From Hyphomicrobiales bacterium (lineage in GTDB: Bacteria > Pseudomonadota > Alphaproteobacteria > Rhizobiales > Rhizobiaceae): a stretch of 64,000 nt of DNA. The stretch covers positions 1 to 64,000 of the forward strand of contig UCJU01000006.1 of assembly GCA_900472925.1 (NCBI GenBank), read 5' to 3'. The notes beneath the pieces are model-generated. The model searched no databases, had not been told where the DNA came from, and worked only from the letters and a program-made list of their open reading frames with translations. Below, in pieces: positions 17,359-25,756 of the stretch. How positions within the stretch are numbered: the first letter of the stretch is position 1; every line of letters starts with the position of its first letter. The position numbers were made by a program, and so were the translations under genes.

Positions 17359-18624
17359 ATGCAGGAGCATCACGTTGTCGTCGTTGGGGGAGGCTTCGGC
17401 GGACTGCAAGTTGTTCATGGGTTGAAGGGTGCAAATGTCCGCATCACCCTGATCGACCGTCGTAACCACCACCTGTTTCAGCCGCTGCTTTACCAAGTGG
17501 CCACCACGGCACTTGCCACCTCGGAAATTGCCTGGCCGATCCGGCGGCTGTATCGTGACCGGCGCGAAGTGACGACGCTGCTGTCTGAGGTCGGCGGCAT
17601 AGACCGGCAAAACCGCAAAGTCATTCTGACATCGGGAGATACAGTGCCCTTCGATACGCTGGTCTTGGCCACCGGCGCGCGTCATGCCTATTTCGGCAAC
17701 GACGCCTGGGAAAAGCATGCGCCGGGTCTGAAGACGCTTGAGGACGCGACGACCATTCGCCGCCGCCTGTTGCTCGCCTTCGAACGCGCCGAGCTTGCCG
17801 CGACGGAAGAGGAAAAGCAGGCGCATTTGACGTTCGTGGTCATCGGCGCTGGCGCAACCGGCGTCGAGATGGCGGGCATGATCGCCGACCTGGCGCATAA
17901 GGTGTTGCCGCCTGAGTTTCGCAATGTCGATACGCGCAAGACGCGGGTCATGCTGGTCGAGGCGGGACCAAGGGTTCTGCCTGCCTTCACCGAAGATCTT
18001 TCAGCCTATAGCAAAAGAGCGCTGGAAAAGCTGGGTGTCGAAGTTTTGCTGGGAACGCCCGTGTCAGACTGCACGGAAGAGGGTGTCAAGATCGGGGAGA
18101 GTTTCACACCCGCCCGCACCATTATCTGGGCTGCCGGTGTGCAGGCGTCGCCCGCTGCAAAATGGCTTGATATGGCATCGGACAGAGCAGGGAGGGCCGA
18201 GGTCGGCCCTCAACTGACCATACCCGGAGACCCCAATATCTTCGTCATCGGAGACACGGCTCTGGTCAAGCAGGATAGCGGTAAACCCGTGCCAGGCGTC
18301 GCGCCCGCTGCCAAGCAGCAAGGGGCCTTTGTGGCTCAGGTCATCAAGGCGCGCCTTGCGGGAAAGACAGAACAAGCCGCATTCCATTATCGCCATCAGG
18401 GCAATCTCGCGACCATCGGCACGAAGGCGGCCGTCGCCGATTTCGGCAAGATCAAACTCACCGGCGTTCTGGCCTGGTGGATTTGGGGGCTTGCCCACAT
18501 CTACTTCCTCATCGGCACCCGCTCGCGCCTTGCCGTGGCGTGGAGTTGGCTGTGGATCTACCTCTCCGGCCAGCACAGCGCACGCCTGATCACGCAGAAA
18601 GAGACGCTGAAAGACGAGGCTTGA
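17359..18624 (+). CDS. ndh: Type II NADH:quinone oxidoreductase
   Basis: The product (421 aa) is a single-subunit, FAD-containing, non-proton-pumping NADH dehydrogenase bound to the inner face of the membrane. The FAD-binding motif is VVVVGGGFGGLQVV (residues 6-19). The NADH-binding motif is VVIGAGATGVEMAG (about 162-175). IFVIGDTALV (about 293) closes the FAD site, and VAPAAKQQG near residue 315 is typical of NDH-2. A hydrophobic C-terminal segment (IWGLAHIYFLIG) fits the membrane anchor. It follows pdxJ by 78 bases and may have its own promoter. Confidence 0.92.
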   Translation: MQEHHVVVVGGGFGGLQVVHGLKGANVRITLIDRRNHHLFQPLLYQVATTALATSEIAWPIRRLYRDRREVTTLLSEVGGIDRQNRKVILTSGDTVPFDTLVLATGARHAYFGNDAWEKHAPGLKTLEDATTIRRRLLLAFERAELAATEEEKQAHLTFVVIGAGATGVEMAGMIADLAHKVLPPEFRNVDTRKTRVMLVEAGPRVLPAFTEDLSAYSKRALEKLGVEVLLGTPVSDCTEEGVKIGESFTPARTIIWAAGVQASPAAKWLDMASDRAGRAEVGPQLTIPGDPNIFVIGDTALVKQDSGKPVPGVAPAAKQQGAFVAQVIKARLAGKTEQAAFHYRHQGNLATIGTKAAVADFGKIKLTGVLAWWIWGLAHIYFLIGTRSRLAVAWSWLWIYLSGQHSARLITQKETLKDEA

Positions 18625-18635
18625 TCATGAAATCG

Positions 18636-18656
18636 CCCTCGGGCTTGTCCCGAGGG
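18636..18656. repeat. Short GC-rich palindrome (rhizobial intergenic type)
   Basis: CCCTCGGG, a five-base loop CTTGT, then CCCGAGGG form a perfect 8-bp hairpin between the convergent ndh and qorB genes. The same core recurs at 22107-22129, 24777-24797 and 61090-61134. It could act as a transcript-end hairpin for either neighbour. Confidence 0.85.
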
Positions 18657-18687
18657 TAACGATGTTATCGACGTCATCATACCGGTT

Positions 18688-19575
18688 TCACGCAGAAAGA
18701 AGCGCTGCCTTGTGCGTTGTGAAGAAGGCTTCGCTGGTCTGCGGCTTCTCACCTGTCAGCGTTTCGTAATCGCTGGTGACGATGTCGAAATTGCCAGCGG
18801 CGATATTTGCGTCGGCGGATGCCAACATCTCAGCCACGAAGCCGGGGAGACCAGCGCCTTCAATACCCTTTTGCAGATCGGCAGGTGATACCTTGACGAC
18901 ACGGAGGGGTTTGCCCGCGACGGCAGAGACCAATGCCGCGATTTCATCGGCGTTGAGAGACTGCGGGCCGGTGAGGGTATAGGTTTTGTTTTCAGCCTTG
19001 CCCTTGGCCAGAACGGCAGCTGCTGCACGGGCGCAGTCATCGCGGGAGATGTTGGAAACCTTGCCATCAGCCATTGCCGTGAACCACTGACCGGCTTTCA
19101 GATTGTGCGACATGCCATGCAGATAATTTTCGTTGTACCAAGCGTTGCGGATGATGGTGTAGGGCAGGCCGCTGGCTTTGATGGCCTGTTCTGTACCGAG
19201 ATGATCCGGCGCGAAGGTGACAAGCGACTTGTCCGGGTTCGGCATGGACGTGTAGGCGAGATGCTTGACGCCCGCCTTCGCCGCCGCTGCAACGGCACTC
19301 TTGTGCTGCGTCAGGCGCTGGCCGGGAACCGCCAGCGCATCCGTTGAAATGATGAGCGCGGTATCGATTCCGGCAAAAACCGCGTCCAGCGATGCCGCAT
19401 CATCGAAATCTGCATTGCGCAGTTCCACGCCCTTGGCGCCGAGCGCCGAAAGTTTTGACGCATCGCGGCTGGCCGCGACGATGTCGGAAGCTGGAGCATG
19501 ATAGGTTTCCAGGAGATGGCGAATGATCGCCTGGCCTAGGTTGCCGGAGGCGCCGGTCACGAGAATCTTGCTCAT
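18688..19575 (-). CDS. qorB: NAD(P)-binding NmrA-like oxidoreductase (QorB-like)
   Basis: The product (295 aa) is an atypical short-chain dehydrogenase of the NmrA/QorB (YtfG) type, proposed to reduce quinones with NADPH. The Rossmann motif is ILVTGASGNLGQAII (residues 4-18). HLAYTSMPNPDKS (about 113) and the HLGTEQAIKASGLPYTIIRN region (about 133-152) match the family. It is divergent from an HxlR-type regulator, the same pairing as ytfG/ytfH (qorB/qorR) in E. coli. The symbol is given on that context; the substrate is inferred. Confidence 0.82.
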   Translation of the reverse strand: MSKILVTGASGNLGQAIIRHLLETYHAPASDIVAASRDASKLSALGAKGVELRNADFDDAASLDAVFAGIDTALIISTDALAVPGQRLTQHKSAVAAAAKAGVKHLAYTSMPNPDKSLVTFAPDHLGTEQAIKASGLPYTIIRNAWYNENYLHGMSHNLKAGQWFTAMADGKVSNISRDDCARAAAAVLAKGKAENKTYTLTGPQSLNADEIAALVSAVAGKPLRVVKVSPADLQKGIEGAGLPGFVAEMLASADANIAAGNFDIVTSDYETLTGEKPQTSEAFFTTHKAALLSA

Positions 19576-19686
19576 CGGGTCATTCCTTTCAGTGGTCTCA
19601 AAAAGAGAGTAGGGATAGAATAGGAATTGACTGCCATCTGTAAAGAAGGCATTTTTACCGCTCTACGTTACCAAAAGGGAACCACC

Positions 19687-20088
19687 ATGGCCGCCACGAT
19701 TTCCAGATTGAAACCGACTGCGTCTGTTCCGGCGCCAGATTTCGCCAATCTCGATTTCGCCAACTGCCCGGTTCGGGATCTGCTCAACCACATCGGCGGC
19801 AAGTGGTCTACTCTGCTGCTGCAAGCCCTTGCGGAAAGGCCTTACAGATTCGGCGAACTTCGCCGCATGGTGCCGGATATTTCTCAGCGCATGTTGACGC
19901 AGACCCTGCGTGATCTTCAACGCGACGGCTATATTCACCGTGAGGTTTTCCCGACCAAACCGCCAAGCGTTGAGTACAGCATGACGCCATTGGGGCGTTC
20001 GCTTTATCGCCCGCTTTCGGAGGTCATCAACTGGGCGCTGGAAAACCACGATGCGGTAAAGGATGCACGTCAGCGTTTCGAGGCCTGA
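19687..20088 (+). CDS. HxlR-type redox-responsive regulator (QorR-like)
   Basis: A 133-aa winged-helix regulator of the HxlR family. [22 protein letters not shown] (residues 23-44) contains the single conserved Cys and the GGKW signature. [21 protein letters not shown] is the recognition helix region, and [12 protein letters not shown] is the wing. Relatives such as QorR and YodB sense thiol-reactive quinones through that Cys. It is divergent from qorB with 111 bases between the start codons. The start at ATG 19687 leaves 22 residues before the Cys. The regulation of qorB is inferred from context. Confidence 0.88.
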   Translation: MAATISRLKPTASVPAPDFANLDFANCPVRDLLNHIGGKWSTLLLQALAERPYRFGELRRMVPDISQRMLTQTLRDLQRDGYIHREVFPTKPPSVEYSMTPLGRSLYRPLSEVINWALENHDAVKDARQRFEA

Positions 20089-20192
20089 CACGCGCACGTT
20101 TTCCCATTATCTCATATTGCACTGCGCCAAATCTTTCTTTCCTTTCAAAAATTACTTGACCCTGCCAGTGGCTCCCCTTAAAGAACATTCGA

Positions 20193-20209
20193 ACCGTACC
20201 GTACGGTAC
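20193..20209. promoter_or_regulatory. Palindromic operator candidate before the TetR-type gene and ilvC
   Basis: ACCGTACCGTACGGTAC at 20193-20209 contains the perfect palindromes ACCGTACGGT (20198-20207) and GTACCGTACGGTAC (20196-20209). It lies 17 bases before the GTG start of the TetR-type gene, where binding would block transcription. Copies of ACCGTAC occur upstream of ilvD (59106 and 59116) and of the aminotransferase gene (23365). Binding is inferred. Confidence 0.68.
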
Positions 20210-20225
20210 ATATTTATCTGATGGA

Positions 20226-20891
20226 GTGGACAAGGTGGGGACCGATCCGATCACAGCGCAGGAATTTTCGCCGCGTCAGAACGCAGTTCTGGAGCAGGCT
20301 TTGCGTCTTCTGGTCGAGGGCGGAGAAAAAGCGTTGACCACATCCGGCTTGGCGCGTGCCGCCAACTGTTCCAAGGAAAGCCTCTACAAGTGGTTCGGTG
20401 ATCGTGACGGCCTTCTGGCTGCGATGATCACCTTCCAGCAGAGCAAGGTCCGTACCTTCGAAAAAGCAGGCGACCGTGTTTCGGCGGCCCAGTTGACGGA
20501 CCATCTTGAAGTCTTCGCCCATGATTTGCTCGACGTTCTCGCGGGCGATGTGTCGCTGGCGCTGAACCGTCTGGCCATCGGCCAGGCCAGCCGCGATGGC
20601 TCCAAGCTCGGCAACCTGCTTCTGGAGCGCGGCCGCCGCCAGATCGACAAGCGCGCGCGCGGGTTGATCGAGGCCGGTCGTCGCTCCGGCTATCTGCGCT
20701 TCGACGATCTCGAAGACGCTTATCGCAGTTTTTATGGCCTGATCGTTTCCGACCTGCATGTGCGCATGCTGCTTGGCGAAGCGCAGCAGGCAACGGGTTT
20801 CTCCGCGAGGGCGCACAAGGCCGTATCGGCCTTTCTGATGCTCTACGGCACAGAGAAAGTACATTCGGAAATTGGCGGAAAGGTCGCCTGA
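20226..20891 (+). CDS. TetR/AcrR family regulator next to ilvC
   Basis: A 221-aa regulator. The N-terminal TetR helix-turn-helix spans about residues 15-62 (EFSPRQNAVLEQALRLL, then LTTSGLARAANCSKESLYKWF). The C-terminal ligand domain (80-215) resembles the AefR-like TetR C-terminal group. It ends 46 bases before ilvC on the same strand, so the two may be co-transcribed, and a palindrome sits just before its start. The start is GTG at 20226 or 20235. The ligand is unknown; a branched-chain amino acid or a pathway intermediate is suggested only by context. No known BCAA regulator of this family is named. Confidence 0.88.
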   Translation: MDKVGTDPITAQEFSPRQNAVLEQALRLLVEGGEKALTTSGLARAANCSKESLYKWFGDRDGLLAAMITFQQSKVRTFEKAGDRVSAAQLTDHLEVFAHDLLDVLAGDVSLALNRLAIGQASRDGSKLGNLLLERGRRQIDKRARGLIEAGRRSGYLRFDDLEDAYRSFYGLIVSDLHVRMLLGEAQQATGFSARAHKAVSAFLMLYGTEKVHSEIGGKVA

Positions 20892-20913
20892 ATTTTCGGT
20901 CGCAACAACTTGA

Positions 20914-21957
<1,044 letters not shown>

Positions 21958-21987
21958 GCTTTATTCGTTGGATGAGTTAGCGAAAGG

Positions 21988-22011
21988 CCAGGGCGAAAGC
22001 TCCGGTTTTTT
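21988..22011 (+). terminator. Terminator after ilvC
   Basis: CCAGGGC (21988-21994), loop GAAA, GCTCCGG (21999-22005), then six T. The stem has one A-C mismatch but the GNRA-type loop and T tract are typical. It lies 31 bases after the ilvC stop. Confidence 0.75.
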
Positions 22012-22045
22012 GTTTTGGGGGCGGTGAGGGTGGCGGCACCCGAAG

Positions 22046-22129
22046 CCGTCATGCTCTGGCTTGTCCCGTGCATCTGCCAAGGTTGCATCCGCTGAACGGT
22101 GATCAGATCCTCGGGACAAGCCCGAGGAT
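22046..22129. repeat. Two-part GC-rich palindromic intergenic element
   Basis: The right half ATCCTCGGG-ACAAG-CCCGAGGAT (22107-22129) is a perfect 9-bp hairpin. The left half, around 22050-22070, carries CTTGTCCCG and looks like a degenerate inverted copy. The right core matches the repeats at 18636, 24777 and 61090. It lies between ilvC and the toxin-antitoxin genes. Confidence 0.75.
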
Positions 22130-22190
22130 GACGTTGCGGGTGAGATGTTCAGTCGAGGATATCGACAGCTGAACGGTCCAAAATGGTCGC

Positions 22191-22229
22191 TTGATATCTA
22201 ATTCTTATAAGTGTACATATATCTGTACG
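22191..22229. promoter_or_regulatory. Promoter/operator of the Phd-YoeB toxin-antitoxin pair
   Basis: TTGATA at 22191-22196 is a possible -35 box. TGTACA at 22212-22217 and TGTACG at 22224-22229 are two TGTAC copies 12 bases apart, the pattern bound by YefM antitoxin in related systems, and they overlap the expected -10 region. They sit 24-41 bases before the antitoxin ATG, so autorepression is likely. Confidence 0.65.
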
Positions 22230-22252
22230 GAAACATCTACCGAGAGGCTCTC

Positions 22253-22504
22253 ATGCCAAATGTCCGATTCACCGAATTTCGTCAGAATTTCGCGACCCAT
22301 TATGACTCGGTTCTGGAGTCACGCGCACCGCTGCTCGTAACGCGTCAGGGGGCGGAGGCGGTGGTCGTGATTGCGGAAGGCGAGTTCGAGAGTATGCAGG
22401 AAACGTTGCATCTGCTTTCCAATCCTGCCAATGCGAACCGCCTGCGGTCCAGTATGGAGCAACTGCGCAATGGTGAAACGATCGAGCGTGATCCAACCGA
22501 ATGA
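22253..22504 (+). CDS. Type II antitoxin, Phd/YefM family
   Basis: An 83-aa antitoxin. The N-terminal DNA-binding fold (about 1-55) reads VRFTEFRQNFATHYDSVLES, then PLLVTRQGAEAVVVIAEGEFESMQET, the classic Phd/YefM pattern. The C-terminal acidic tail (about 56-83, ending ERDPTE) would neutralise the toxin. The start at 22253 follows GAGAGGC; longer in-frame starts overlap the operator. Its stop overlaps the toxin start by four bases (ATGA). Confidence 0.93.
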   Translation: MPNVRFTEFRQNFATHYDSVLESRAPLLVTRQGAEAVVVIAEGEFESMQETLHLLSNPANANRLRSSMEQLRNGETIERDPTE

Positions 22505-22770
22505 AGCTGGTTTGGACTGCTAATGCCTGGGACGATTACGAGTTCTGGCAAGAGACCGATATGCGTATGGTCGAGAAGATCAATGAGATCATCAAGAATT
22601 CGAAAAGAACCCCGTTTGCGGGGCTGGGCAAGCCGGAACCGTTAAAAGGGGATTTGTCGTGCTTCTGGTCTCGCCGCATTACCGGCGAGCACCGTTTCGT
22701 TTATCGCGTGGCTGGCAGTGGTGACGAACAGCGGCTGGAAATCCTGCAGTGCCGTTTCCACTATGCCTGA
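22501..22770 (+). CDS. yoeB: Type II toxin, YoeB family mRNA interferase
   Basis: An 89-aa ribosome-dependent endoribonuclease. Residues matching the E. coli YoeB catalytic set are present: Glu46 (GKPEPLKG), Arg65 (TGEHRFVYRV) and a C-terminal His at 87 (CRFHYA). It opens MKLVWTANAWDDYEFW, typical of the family. Translation is coupled to the antitoxin. The 3' end overlaps the convergent FucU-like gene by 10 bases. All key residues are intact, so the toxin should be active. Confidence 0.94.
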   Translation: MKLVWTANAWDDYEFWQETDMRMVEKINEIIKNSKRTPFAGLGKPEPLKGDLSCFWSRRITGEHRFVYRVAGSGDEQRLEILQCRFHYA

Positions 22771-23216
22771 GAAGGCGCAATCACACCCTTCGTCAAAATA
22801 AAGCAGCCATAGAACCGCGTCTCACCGGTCGTAATCACGCAATAGGCGTCCTTCGCCTGCTCATAGAACGCGAAGCGTTCGATGCCGTACATCGGGGCGG
22901 ACTTGCCTTCGGCTGCGTCGATTTCGGCCTGTACCTCGGCCTGCACCGGCTCGATCTGGTCGGGCGCGCCCATGACTTCCATGCGGCCGACGGAGGGCTG
23001 GAGGGGGGTGTCGAGGGGGAAGACGGAGAGAATGGCTTTCATGGCGCGGGCAGCCGAGATGTTTTCCATGCGCAGCACCTGTCCGACATTGGTCGATTGG
23101 GCGACGCTATCGGACGGAAAGTTGGTGTCGGTAACGACGAGTGTGTCGCCGTGGCCCATGGCGCGCAAAGCGTGCAGCACATCGGCGTTCAGCGCCGGGT
23201 CAATGTTCTTGAGCAT
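22761..23216 (-). CDS. RbsD/FucU family sugar mutarotase
   Basis: A 151-aa protein of the RbsD/FucU fold, which interconverts anomers of fucose or ribose. It opens MLKNIDPALNADVLHALRAMGHGDTL, where the His in RAMGHGD and the C-terminal FYGCFILTKGV are active-site features; the long form with YGIERFAFYEQAK is closer to FucU. The start at 23216 is chosen by family alignment; an in-frame ATG at 23237 adds MISGGDD. No fucose or ribose catabolic gene is near, so the substrate is not assigned. Confidence 0.85.
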   Translation of the reverse strand: MLKNIDPALNADVLHALRAMGHGDTLVVTDTNFPSDSVAQSTNVGQVLRMENISAARAMKAILSVFPLDTPLQPSVGRMEVMGAPDQIEPVQAEVQAEIDAAEGKSAPMYGIERFAFYEQAKDAYCVITTGETRFYGCFILTKGVIAPSQA

Positions 23217-23364
23217 GTCGTCTCCTCCTGAGATCAAATCAATCGGCCCGCAATCGAGCCGGAAAATGCCCTGCCGTCAATCCATTGTGAAGCAGATTGT
23301 GAAGTCTGCGGAGAGATTGTATTGGGTATCGGCAATTTGGGAGCAGGCGCAAAAAATCTGAAAA

Positions 23365-23375
23365 ACCGTACCGAA
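23365..23375. promoter_or_regulatory. ACCGTACCGAA motif before the aminotransferase gene
   Basis: This 11-base string is identical to one upstream of ilvD (59106-59116) and shares ACCGTACCG with the TetR-type operator at 20193. It lies 82 bases before the aminotransferase ATG, a plausible promoter position. Regulatory role inferred from recurrence only. Confidence 0.5.
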
Positions 23376-23456
23376 AATCGATAAGTCAGCATTGCTGACC
23401 TATCGCAACTTCTGTACATATTTGCGCAAGAAAACGAAATATGAGGAAACGACCCT

Positions 23457-24701
23457 ATGCTTGATTGGGAACAAATTTTCGCCACGCGTTCGACGCGGAT
23501 GAAAGCCTCTGAAATCCGCGAGCTTCTGAAGCTTCTGGACCAGCCTGACATCATTTCCTTTGCGGGCGGCATTCCTGACCCGGCGCTGTTTCCCGATGAG
23601 GAATTCAAGCAGGCTTACGCGGATATTTTCTCCGGCCCGCAGGTAAATTCCGCGCTGCAATATTCCGTCAGCGAGGGCTACAAGCCGCTGCGCGAATGGA
23701 TCGTCAAGGACATGGCGAAGATCGGCATCGATTGCGCTGTCGACAACGTCTTCATCACCTCGGGTTCGCAGCAGGCGCTGGATTATCTCGGCAAGCTGTT
23801 CATTTCGCCAAACGACACGGCGCTGGTGACGTGGCCGACCTATCTCGGCGCGCTCTCGGCATTCAACGCCTATGAGCCGACCTATGATCAGCTGAACCCA
23901 AGCGGCAATCGCACGCCGCAAGCCTATCGCGACACCGCGACAAAGGCCGGTGGCGCGGTGAAGTTTGCTTATCTCTCGGCGGATTTCTCCAACCCGACAG
24001 GCGAAACGGTCGATCTGGCCGGTCGTCACAAGTTGCTGGAACTGGCGGATGAGCTGGATATCGCCGTGATCGAAGACGGTGCCTACCAGAACCTGCGTTT
24101 CGATGGCGAGCCGGTGACCCCGATCATGGCGCTGGATATCGCCCGCAGCGGCGGCATCGAAAAGACCCGGACGATCTATTCCGGCAGCTTCTCCAAGACG
24201 CTGGCGCCGGGTCTTCGCGCCGGCTTCGTGGTTGCCTCCATGCCGGTCATTCGCAAGCTGGTGCTGATGAAGCAGGCAGCGGACCTGCATTCCTCGACCA
24301 TCAACCAGATGGCCGTCGAGCATGTGGCATCGCGTGGTTTCGACAAGCAGGTTGCCAAGATCAAGGCCGCTTATAGCGCCCGTCGTGATGCGATGCTGGC
24401 TGCGCTGGACAAGTACATGCCGAAATCTGCTCGCTGGACGAAGCCGGAAGGCGGCATGTTCGTCTGGGTCACGCTGCCGGAGGGTCTCGATGGCGCCGAA
24501 CTGCTGGCGCAATCGCTGTCCACCGAGCGCGTGGCCTTCGTTCCCGGCAAGGCCTTCTTCGCGGATGGCTCCGGTTCCAACACGCTGCGCATCAGCTTCT
24601 CCTGCGCCAACGAACAGATGATCGAAGAAGGCATCAAGCGCCTTGGCCGTCTGATTGCCGGTGCGGAAACAAAGTCGAATGCGACGATGCCGCTGGTTTA
24701 A
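23457..24701 (+). CDS. PLP-dependent class I/II aminotransferase (2-aminoadipate type)
   Basis: The product (414 aa) is a fold-type I aminotransferase of the LysN/MocR-like, 2-aminoadipate or aromatic group. It opens with ASEIRELLKLLDQPDIISFAGGIPDP, typical of this branch. SGSQQALDYLGKLF is the phosphate/PLP cup, FSNPTGETV binds PLP, and the Schiff-base Lys is in SGSFSKTLAPGLRAGF (about residue 245). The C-terminal RISFSCANEQMIEEGI binds the substrate carboxylate through Arg. The substrate could be Leu/2-aminoadipate, aromatic or another amino acid. A TetR-like ACCGTAC motif lies in its promoter. Confidence 0.9.
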   Translation: MLDWEQIFATRSTRMKASEIRELLKLLDQPDIISFAGGIPDPALFPDEEFKQAYADIFSGPQVNSALQYSVSEGYKPLREWIVKDMAKIGIDCAVDNVFITSGSQQALDYLGKLFISPNDTALVTWPTYLGALSAFNAYEPTYDQLNPSGNRTPQAYRDTATKAGGAVKFAYLSADFSNPTGETVDLAGRHKLLELADELDIAVIEDGAYQNLRFDGEPVTPIMALDIARSGGIEKTRTIYSGSFSKTLAPGLRAGFVVASMPVIRKLVLMKQAADLHSSTINQMAVEHVASRGFDKQVAKIKAAYSARRDAMLAALDKYMPKSARWTKPEGGMFVWVTLPEGLDGAELLAQSLSTERVAFVPGKAFFADGSGSNTLRISFSCANEQMIEEGIKRLGRLIAGAETKSNATMPLV

Positions 24702-24721
24702 GCGATAGCGTTTTTACGTCG

Positions 24722-24797
24722 ATCCCCGGGGCTCGTCCCGAGGACCCAACGTACCGCCACATTGAACGTGACGAGACCCTCGGGACAAGCCCGAGGG
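24722..24797. repeat. Two-part GC-rich palindromic intergenic element
   Basis: The right half CCCTCGGG-ACAAG-CCCGAGGG (24777-24797) is a perfect hairpin; the left half (24722-24744) is an imperfect inverted copy, so the whole reads as two facing hairpins between the aminotransferase and phzF-like genes. The left arm also holds a CGTACCG string at 24750-24756 just outside it. Confidence 0.8.
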
Positions 24798-24842
24798 TAA
24801 CGTAAACTCGTGTCACCTGATCCCCAACACAAGGATTTGCCC

Positions 24843-25676
24843 ATGTCCAGCCAGCACGCATTTCAGCAAGTCGATGTCTTCTCCGCAGAACCGCTCAAGG
24901 GCAATCCTCTTGCCGTCGTCTGTGATGCGGATGGCCTGTCGGATGCGCAGATGGCGGCCTTTGCCAACTGGACGAACCTCAGCGAGACGACATTTATTCT
25001 AAAGCCCACATCACCGGATGCCGATTACCGGGTGCGGATTTTTACGCCGCATGGGGAACTGCCTTTTGCCGGTCATCCGACGCTTGGCACATGCCATGTC
25101 TGGCTTTCCCGTCAGGGTAAAATAGACAAGACCGAGGTCGTGCAGGAATGTGAGGCGGGACTGGTTCGCGTCAGAGTTTCGGATGGCAAGCTGGCATTTG
25201 CCGCGCCTCCCTTGCGCAAGTCGGGCTCGGTAGAGGCCGATACGCTGGAAACTGTTATCACGGGTTTGGGTCTGACGAAGGACGCCGTTGTCGATGCAAA
25301 CTGGACGGATAATGGTCCCGGTTGGGTCTCTCTGTTGCTGCGCTCGCGGCAGGATGTGTTGAACATCAAGGCGAACTATCCGGTGCTGGGCGGGCTGAAA
25401 GTCGGTATGGCCGCTCCGTGCGGTGCAGACGACGCCATCGAGGCGGATTTCGAGCTGAGAGCCTTTGCGGATGGTTACGAAGACCCGGTCACTGGAAGCC
25501 TGAATGCAGGCATCGCACAATGGCTGATTGGCCAGGGCATTGCGCCACAGACCTATGTGGCAAGCCAGGGCACGGTTCTGGGTCGTGCAGGGCGCGTCAG
25601 TGTCGAGAAGATCGGCGACGATATCTGGATTGGTGGTGCGGTAACGGTGTTGATCGAGGGCACTGTTACGCTGTGA
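24843..25676 (+). CDS. PhzF family isomerase/epimerase-like protein
   Basis: The product (277 aa) belongs to the PhzF/diaminopimelate epimerase fold family. It opens FQQVDVFSAEPLKGNPLAVV. The catalytic acidic residue is in NLSETTFIL (about residue 46), RIFTPHGELPFAGHPTLG (about 64-81) is the family signature, and DPVTGSLNAG (about 210) closes the second half. Phenazine genes are absent, so it probably acts on another metabolite, as in most PhzF homologues. ATG 24843 is chosen from AAGGA upstream; an in-frame start at 24810 falls next to the repeat. Confidence 0.9.
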   Translation: MSSQHAFQQVDVFSAEPLKGNPLAVVCDADGLSDAQMAAFANWTNLSETTFILKPTSPDADYRVRIFTPHGELPFAGHPTLGTCHVWLSRQGKIDKTEVVQECEAGLVRVRVSDGKLAFAAPPLRKSGSVEADTLETVITGLGLTKDAVVDANWTDNGPGWVSLLLRSRQDVLNIKANYPVLGGLKVGMAAPCGADDAIEADFELRAFADGYEDPVTGSLNAGIAQWLIGQGIAPQTYVASQGTVLGRAGRVSVEKIGDDIWIGGAVTVLIEGTVTL

Positions 25677-25698
25677 AGACGCTTAAATCCTGCCTGTC

Positions 25699-25724
25699 AC
25701 ACACATGTTATGGATGTGTGTTTT
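25699..25724 (+). terminator. Terminator after the phzF-like gene
   Basis: ACACACAT (25699-25706), a seven-base loop, ATGTGTGT (25714-25721) and a TTTT tract follow 23 bases after the stop. The stem is A+T-rich but perfect. Confidence 0.6.
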
Positions 25725-25756
25725 AGCGGTGCCAGATCGCAACTGGAACAGCATTC

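Noticed and set aside
24843..25676. Phenazine biosynthesis locus
   Set aside because: Only a PhzF-fold protein is present; no other phz gene is near, and most PhzF homologues act elsewhere.
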